A stretch of DNA of 64,000 nucleotides from Takakia lepidozioides (taxonomy: Eukaryota; Streptophyta; Takakiopsida; Takakiales; Takakiaceae). This document shows positions 57,540 through 64,000 of this stretch, in pieces; the stretch's first letter is position 1, and each line of letters starts with the position of its first letter. The notes beneath the pieces are model-generated. The model did no database searches. It had not been told where the DNA came from and was given only the letters and a program-made list of their open reading frames with translations. The stretch is taken from positions 27,840,001 to 27,904,000 of the forward strand of contig CM060731.1 of assembly GCA_030704615.1 (NCBI GenBank), read 5' to 3'. The position numbers and the translations under genes were made by a program.

Positions 57540-58117
57540 AAGGGCTCCATCAGGACGATATCATTGGACCTTTTGGTGAGGACGAACTGAATTCTAATGG
57601 CAGATGGTTAATTAACTGTCTAGAAGATCTTCAGCTTTTGACCTTGAATAACAGGACAAGAGGTGACCAAGTGCAGTGGACTCGTGAGAAATCCCAAACT
57701 GGGGAACGTTCCATTGTGGATTATATCATAATGGACAAAAATTTGTTCCCCCAGTGTGCCAATGTGTTGATCGACAGAACTGATATTGGTACCTCTGACC
57801 AGTTCCTGGTTTGGAATGAGATCAAAAGGTGTTTTCCCAACCCCAAGAGATATGTGAAACATTCGATTCGGAAGTGGCGCATAGAAAAACTCCATAATGA
57901 GGAGGTCAAGGCTGAGTATGTCCAGGCCTTGCAAGAGGCTCTCCCTCATTTTGTCCAATCGCTCCAAGAACTTCAGTCTCGCTCTGATAACGCAAGAAAT
58001 GAAGTCGAAAGAGCAGGGGACTCTTGGGAGAGTTTCGTTTCCTCTGTGGTTGACAAGATCATTGGGATGAAACTAATTGTCTGTAGTAGAGCTGTTAATC
58101 CCCGTACTCACAGGTGA
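57540..58117 (+). pseudogene. LINE endonuclease (APE-type) remnant
   Basis: The frame reads NSNGRWLINCLEDLQLLTLN, then IVDYIIMDKNLF and TSDQFLVWNEI, the C-terminal SDH-like part of APE-type LINE endonucleases. A linker region toward RT follows (RKWRIEKLHNEEVK). It stops at 58117. The N-terminal nuclease part and RT are missing. Confidence 0.7.
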
Positions 58118-58920
58118 GAAGTCGAATACCTTGATCACTTCACTCATCTCTCTCTCACATCCATCTCGTTGTCTAGTTGATGTACCGCAGGAAGCTCAAA
58201 GAAATTCACCCAGGAGCACAGCCTCATATCAATCTGTTGTTTTGTGTCAAGTTGAATTAAGCTATTTGGACTCCATTAATGTTGGAACTGAAATGGTTTT
58301 CTACAAGCAATGCCAGTCACCATTGTATCTTTCCATTGTGTTAAGTTTATTCATAGGAGGTCTTTTCCTCTGGAGGAAGTGTATCATACTTTGGAGCTCT
58401 CACACGCTAATGTGCATTCCCTTGGAAAGGAAGTGTATCATAGCATGCTTCCAACGTCATGCTGGTTCTCTTCTTAAACAACACTTTGGCTTCTCTTCTT
58501 ATGGAGGTAGTTATGAAGCGTGACTGTTTGACGATTTTGCAACGACTCATTGCTAGTTTTGCTCCTGCCTTACGTCTGCCATAATACAGAACAGTTTGAT
58601 GTGGAAGGGAACATATTAGGTGTGATGTCCTGTTTATTTTCTGTATGTTCCTGTGTTTCTATCCTTTATCAGGTTGTTTAAAATTGACACATGGTCTCAT
58701 CATAGATTTCTTAGGCCACATAGTTGTTTTCATATAACCTTGTCTACCTTTGTAGAATTCAACTTTATCAAGACCAACATGACTTATATTCCATGAGTCC
58801 CTAGTAATCATCCTAGCAATCTCACAGGTGCCCACCTACGAGTCACCTACTTGCGAAGCTACATTGTTTATGATCCTAAACAATGTCACCCTAGTTGAAA
58901 TGATTTGAAGGTGTAATCAG
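58118..58920. other. no gene recognised
   Basis: Non-coding stretch between the LINE remnant and the integrase-like fragment. Confidence 0.4.
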
Positions 58921-58927
58921 GGTGTAG

Positions 58928-59470
58928 TTAGATGAAGTTGTGAATAGACTCACAATCTATGTGCCATAGTCCCATCGGCATCGTCACATTATACTGCGCC
59001 CGCACGAGTTGTCTCGCTCTCCGCCTTCTGTAAGCTGAAATGATCCTAAGTGCAGTTGTAACTTTACGCTCAGGAATTCGAAGGTTGGCCATGGCGAGGG
59101 TTGACGGCACCTGCCGCATGCCCCAGTTCACACCATTCTCATGAATCGGTAGTAACTCCTCAATCTTGTCACAAACCTCCGGCACTGACAATTTATGATG
59201 TACAATGAAATTGTACCTTAGTTCCTTGCTCATAAACCTCTTTAGTTGCCTCGTATCCTGAAAGGACAAGGCATCTGCAATTTCTACGCACCCACCGCGG
59301 AGCATCCCTTCCACATACTCCACCATCCCAATCACATCTGTTGCGTCTCGCTCCCTCTTAAGAGAACCAGATTGTCCCAATTGCAATACACAAATAGGCC
59401 TTTCAAACTGTAAAATGTGATGAGGTTGGTGTATTGATTCATAGGGATAGACAGGAAATCTTTCGGACCG
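58928..59470 (-). pseudogene. DDE-integrase-like transposon protein, N-terminal part
   Basis: The minus strand encodes an alpha-helical lead (MVEYVEGMLRGGCVEIADAL) and later ALRIISAYRRRRARQLVRAQ, then MGLWHIDCESIHNFI before the stop. The LWHID block resembles the start of the rve/DDE core in KRBA2/Ginger-like integrases (usual form LWHIDGNHKL). The frame ends before the catalytic triad is complete. To the right, the frame (to 59914) runs into the dispersed GC-rich repeat at 59557 and is not trusted as coding. Confidence 0.45.
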
Positions 59471-59556
59471 TCGCACGTGAGCTTCGAGAGCTCGGGCAAA
59501 ATGGCAAGAGCCACGGAGGTCGGAAGAGAGACGAAATCGTGGCCCATGAAATCCTA

Positions 59557-59616
59557 CAGAAGATCTCGGCCGTTCATTTCTGGGCAGCTGCCCGAAAATG
59601 CTCCCTTTTTGTTCCC
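59557..59616 (+). repeat. 60-bp dispersed repeat, copy 2
   Basis: Exact reverse complement of 21491-21550. It continues into a GC-rich stretch (CCGGGTCCGGGTAACCCGG-like, at about 59685) similar in style to the flank of copy 1. Confidence 0.85.
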
Positions 59617-59914
59617 AGAATTTTAGAAATGAAGCGGGAAGAGGGTCGGGCTTTTTGGTGGTATTTTTGGTGATACTACGGTTCCGGGTCCGGGTAACCC
59701 GGATCCTAACCAGCCGAGTACCCGCGGTCAGAACCCGGACCCGCGCAACACTGGTATATATATGACATTTTTCTTGTGATGCAGGATCCATGTAGGCAGG
59801 TTCCACATTTATCCTGTCCCCATATGTATGAAGGGCTATGATTGTGTTGGGGAAGTTCTTGTTCTCCCATTTTCGCTGCAGCTTCCTCCGTCCCACGTCA
59901 TAGATCCTGAGCAC

Positions 59915-60649
59915 CTGCCCAACTCAGACAAGCAGGCGTCCTTGGAAGTGGCACAAGGCTGTTGGCACTCCATCGACAGGGGTCTTATGCTCGAATCCCT
60001 TCCCTCGTCCACAAACCTATAGATGTGCATGAATTCCTCAATCGAGGACGCGACGGTCAACTGCGAGTTGGAGCAACGGCCATGGGCAGCGGGCACTCAT
60101 CATCTCCTGCCCGGCTGCTAGTGGAATCCATCGCGAGCCCTTCGCCTTCTCTCTCGGATGCTTCGGTGCTGGGATCCAGGCATGACTCATTGTCCGAACG
60201 CCCTGGTGATCAGAATCTCGGATACATTGCTGTCACTCCGTCTTCACGAGGCACATCTCAAGTTGGTGGAGTTTCCAGGTGTTTGGTGCTTCTAGTGGTA
60301 CAAGTTGATGCTTTCAGAGGATTCTAGTAATAAAACGTTTCTAGTCGTACGTGTTCCAATCCATTTGACGTTGTGTGATTCGAAGTATGGTTTTTGAAAC
60401 GTCTCTATGCTTCAGTACTGCGTTTCTTATGATCTGTTTCGAAATGGGAATGCGTTCCGTTCTCACTGAAAACACGTTTCAAAAAAGTTTTGAAACAGTA
60501 CACCTTGGGTCATGTCTGAGCTGGCCGTTCATAGTTGTGGTGTTGACGGTGGTTAATGATGCAGGAGCTGCTGAGCTGGAGTGTAATATCCGAGTTGTTT
60601 GAGTGGTTTTTCGATGGTCTCTGGAACACCTGCATTGACGCTCAGGTCA
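59915..60649. other. no gene recognised
   Basis: Short frames only; borders the truncation point of the Copia element. Confidence 0.4.
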
Positions 60650-63388
60650 GTGGCGTGCTTTTCTTGGCAGTGCTACAAAACGAGCTTTGTACCGGTAAAT
60701 AGATCCATCAGCTTTGTACTTCAACTTGAAGATCCACTTGTAACCAATGGCTCTTCGTCCTGCAGGCAACCTAGTGAGTGTCCATACTTTGTTTTGCATC
60801 AATGAATCCAACTCTGAGTTTATTGCTTCTTCCCATTGTAGTTTGTCTGGCGAGCGCATCGCTTCCTCATATGTAGCAGGCTCAACCACTTGTGATGCTT
60901 CTTCCATAGCTTCAATGGCACTCATAGATGTAATCAGCCTACTAGGAGCTTTCTTTTCCCGCTGAGATCTCCTTAGAATTGGCACATCTTCAACTTCATC
61001 TCTAGAGTCCATATCAACAAGTGGTTCACCAACTTCGACTCCTTGATCAACTTCATCAAGTCGAACACCTCCATCATTTACTTCAGCCATCTCTTGTATT
61101 GGCTCCTTATAAGACTCATCTTGGAAATGGTGTAATGGCTCTAAGCTCATTCCCATGTCATCTTCTCCCACTAAGAGGGTATGAAGCCTTCATCAAACAC
61201 TACGTCCCTACTGTGTTTGACAGCCTTAGTTGTCTTATTGAACAACTTATATCCCTTCACACCTTCTGTGTAGCCAATGAAGATGCATCCTTCTGATTTG
61301 GAGTCAAGTTTCCTTCGCTTCTGAGTAGGGATATGGACATATGCACGACATCCAAAAATCCTACAATGAGCCACACTAGGCTTCTGACCACTCCATACCT
61401 CTTCTGGTGTTTTTCCCAACACTGATTTGGTAGGTATTCTGTTGTGAAGATATGCTGCAGTGCCAACAGCTTCTGCCCAAAAATGATTTGAAAGATTCAC
61501 TTCTTTCAACATACTCCTTGCAGATTCTTGTAGTGATCTATTCATCCGCTCAGCTACACCATTCTGCTCAGGTGTATATGGAACAGTAAACTGTCGAGCT
61601 ATTCCATTCTCTTGACAAAACTGATTGAAGGCCTTTGAGATGTACTCACCACCATTGTCAGATCTCAAAATCTTAAGAGGCTTTCCAGTTTGTTTTTCTG
61701 CAAGTACTTTGAACTCATTGAATTTCTCTAGCACTTGACTTTTCTGCCTTAGGAAATTCACCACAACCCTCCTTGACAAATCATCAATGAATGTCACAAA
61801 GTACCTTGCTCCTCCAAGTGATGTGGTTTGCATTGGCCCGCACACATCAGAATGTACAATCTCCAATATACTTGTGGCTCTTCGTCCACCATCCTTAGGA
61901 AATTGACCTCGATGTTGCTTCCCTTCCAAGCAACTTTTGCATAGACGCATATCGCTCATCTCCTTCAATGGTAGTCCTTCCACAAGATGGCTTGAGAATT
62001 GCATCTGTCTCAACTTCTTAATGCTCACATGACCTAACCTTCTATGCCACAACTCTGTTTCTGACATGACAGGTGTAGATCCCAACTGTGGTGAAAATGT
62101 GGTAAGAGCACTAGAGGCATGATGTTGTAATCTATACAAGCAATTATCAAGAATAGCTCTTGCTACCACAGTTCCTGAGCTATCTGTGATAGTACAACTC
62201 TCATCTTGGAATACCACTCTGTATCCTTTTGCAACAATTTGCCTTACAGACAACAGGTTTTTTGTTAAAGTAGGGACATGCATGACATTTTCCACCTCTA
62301 TGGTTTCCCCTTCATTGAGCATAAGAGAGACTGAGCCTTCCCCACCAATGACATGCTTGCTATCATCTCCCAAAAGAACATATTGTGTAGGTGAAAGAGA
62401 TCTATAGGATAAGAAATGCTCTCTCTCTGAACTCATATGTTGAGATGTTCCTGAATCAACATACCACACATGCTTCTGTCTAGTAGTGGCTGAGAGAGAC
62501 ACAACAAATAAAATAGCATTCCTCTGATGAGTAGCTATGTTCCCTTGACTCTCTCTGCTGCGCTCATCTGCAATGCTTTCTACAATCATTGATCATGTGA
62601 CCAAGTTTCTTGCAATAAAAGCACCTCACTTTGGCCTTTTTGATCTTTGAGCTAGATTGAGGTTTCTGAAACCTCTGGGACTTCTGAGACATATGTGAAG
62701 GGAGTCTTCTATTCAAGACTACTCCAGTCTTGCCTGTGAACAAAGCTCTGTCTACCTCCGTAGACGTACCTTGACCTTTTCTTCTTGTTTCCTCCTTGAG
62801 GAGAAGTCCTATGACAACATCAATAGCTAAGTTGGTTTGTCCTGCTAGAGACACCACAAAACCATCATAGGATTCAGGTAAGGTTGCCAATAACACCACT
62901 GTGGCGTGTTCATCAGTCACATTAGTTCCCACAGAGACTAGTTGATCTCGCAACACACAAAACAAATTCAAGTGTTGTTCAACTGAGTCTGACTCGGTCA
63001 TCTTCAGACCATAGAACTTTTGCGTCGTATACACTTGCGATGTGATATCCTTCGTCTTATATATGCTTGCTAGCTTGTCCCAAACATCCTTAGCATTCTT
63101 AGCACTTATAATGAGATGCAATTGATTGTCTCTCAAGCTTGTGATGATGCTAGCTCTTGCTTTCTAATCTTTCCTATCCCATATGGCTTGGCCAACAATA
63201 GTGTCAGGTCTTGGGACTGATCCATCAACCACTCCCCATAGATCTTTGTCTAGAATGACCATCTCCATCCTAAACTTCCAGGTTTGATAGTTAGCTCCAT
63301 TGAATCGATCTTCCACTCTCACATCTAATGCACTCGTCATAGACATAGAAGGAGGATTGCTAGAAGACGACGCTCCAGCCATAATCAA
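60650..63388 (-). pseudogene. Copia Gag-Pol, frame-broken and 3'-truncated
   Basis: Gag starts at 63388 or just below (MAGASSSSNPPSM) and contains RFNGANYQTWKFRMEM, then LPESYDGFV and a CCHC knuckle (CFYCKKLGHMINDC). The protease region has VWYVDSGTSQHMS. A GAG_pre-integrase block follows (ELWHRRLGHVSIKKL, CLEGKQHRGQFP). The integrase core has HSDVCGPM, FIDDLSRRVVV, SDNGGEYIS and AERMNRSL, with all DDE positions visible. RT begins QWEEAINSELDSLMQN and KWIFKLKYKADG. Lesions: in-frame TAG at about 63162, frame shifts near 62575 and near 61175, and truncation near 60660. Not functional. Confidence 0.92.
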
Positions 63389-63430
63389 GTTCTCTCAATC
63401 TCAACTACCAACTCTCACCTAGAGAAGAAT

Positions 63431-63443
63431 GGCTCTGATACCA
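63431..63443 (-). other. Copia primer-binding site (initiator Met-tRNA type)
   Basis: On the minus strand TGGTATCAGAGCC directly follows the LTR end ACA, the standard plant primer site complementary to initiator-methionine tRNA. Confidence 0.95.
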
Positions 63444-63750
63444 TGTTAGAATTGAGCAAGAACATGAACAAGAACTAAAGTCTTAGACCAAAGCTAAAAC
63501 TAAAGCTCTCCTCCCAACCATAGAAGCCACCATCATACTCTTACACTTAGACTAATGGCTTCACCCCCGAGCTTGTACAAGAAGGTCTCTAGAAAGTCCT
63601 ACTTGGTCACTTCCACTTCCACTATGGTGACCATCCACCTTCTAGCCATTCACCTTCCAAAGGTGAGTTAAACAAGATAGTCTCTTAGACTTCTAAACCT
63701 TTGGCCTTCAGGACTCTTAGTCTTCTAGATATGTTTAATTACTTCCAACA
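63444..63750 (-). repeat. Copia 5' LTR (307 bp)
   Basis: Minus-strand ends are TGTTGGAAGT and TCTAACA, the usual TG..CA. It is bounded by the primer site on one side and by ATAAC in the flank. No second LTR is present for dating. Confidence 0.88.
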
Positions 63751-63761
63751 ATAACAGGGGT

Positions 63762-64000
63762 ATGTTGAAGGTTGCAATGACCAAAAGTGCTTTTAATAGA
63801 GTCCCGCATCAATTCAATCTCAAAGAAGTTCGTCCCTGGACTGGCTGGAGAGCGGTCTTAGACATTGGTGATTCAATGGGGCGCTCTAGGAAGACAACCA
63901 AGGGCAACAACTTCAACTTGAGAGTTTCTAATCGGTTTGATGCTCTGGATGAGGTTGAATCCAAACAGCCAGAAGGACAAGATGCCCTTAAGTGTACGGA
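63762..64000 (+). CDS. open frame running off the window, possible LINE ORF1 or similar
   Basis: About 79 codons open to the window edge from ATG at 63762. It contains WTGWRAVLDIGDSMGRSRK and NRFDALDE. An N-R-F-x-A-L-x block is common near the N-terminus of plant LINE ORFs, and plus-strand LINE debris lies nearby. Too short to be sure. Confidence 0.35.
   Translation, partial: MLKVAMTKSAFNRVPHQFNLKEVRPWTGWRAVLDIGDSMGRSRKTTKGNNFNLRVSNRFDALDEVESKQPEGQDALKCT

Larger units (their letters stand above)
60650..63750 (-). mobile_element. truncated Ty1/Copia retrotransposon
   Basis: Has a 5' LTR (63444-63750), primer site, Gag, protease/integrase and the first part of RT, then breaks off near 60660 soon after YKARFV. 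The 3' half and 3' LTR are absent. Integrase before RT marks the Copia order. Confidence 0.92.

Noticed and set aside
59471-59914. Upstream extension of the integrase-like frame
   Set aside because: Crosses the dispersed repeat at 59557 and GC-rich repeat sequence, so openness there is probably accidental.

Overview
The window looks like a gene-poor, repeat-rich piece of a land-plant nuclear genome. Three ordinary plant gene families are present with plant-style GT..AG introns: an F-box/kelch gene, a GH17 beta-1,3-glucanase and a YSL/OPT metal transporter. There are also PPR fragments and plant-type CACTA, Gypsy, Copia and LINE elements. Nothing fixes the species. The repeat types fit a seed-free plant (lycophyte, fern, moss or relative) better than a compact angiosperm genome, but this is inference. 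No rRNA, tRNA or CRISPR was seen.

Layout. 1-0.8 kb: tail of a LINE reverse transcriptase. 2.3-8.6 kb: a large inverted duplication enclosing an intact F-box/kelch gene (minus strand) and a damaged GH17 gene (plus strand). 10.3-16.1 kb: a seven-exon YSL transporter with at least two one-base frame breaks. 17-23 kb: LINE debris, a MITE-like element and a periodic array of short palindromes. 23.2-57.2 kb: CACTA/EnSpm-type DNA transposon material, nearly all coding on the minus strand. It comprises a Tnp2-type transposase with a 6.5-kb intron full of PPR debris, a beta-class amino-methyltransferase-like gene, and a Transposase_24-type gene that reads in frame (apart from one UAG) into an FCP1/NIF-like phosphatase domain.

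The most striking object is a 12.5-kb Ty3/Gypsy-type retrotransposon (43389-55891, plus strand) inserted in an intron of that Transposase_24-type gene. It encodes Gag, zinc knuckles, protease and then a complete DNMT3-like cytosine-5 methyltransferase. A single UAG in a TMV-like readthrough context (UAG-CAA-CCA) separates this from RT, RNase H and integrase, and a PHD finger, broken by one frameshift, ends the polyprotein. Its ends are unusual. The 5' LTR lacks the first 190 bp of the LTR and those bases reappear beyond the 3' LTR. This fits integration of a two-LTR circle opened at an internal palindrome. A 13-nt sequence just after the 5' LTR is perfectly complementary to a site inside the LTR, which suggests self-priming. 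The element would read chromatin (PHD), write cytosine methylation (DNMT) and copy itself. It lies among CACTA genes that include a second, unrelated methyltransferase-like gene.

57.5-64 kb: LINE endonuclease remnant, a DDE-integrase-like fragment, and a truncated Ty1/Copia element (minus strand) with its 5' LTR and initiator-Met-tRNA primer site, followed by the start of another open frame that runs off the window. Many frame breaks across unrelated genes are single-base and several lie in homopolymers, so some may be assembly errors rather than true decay.
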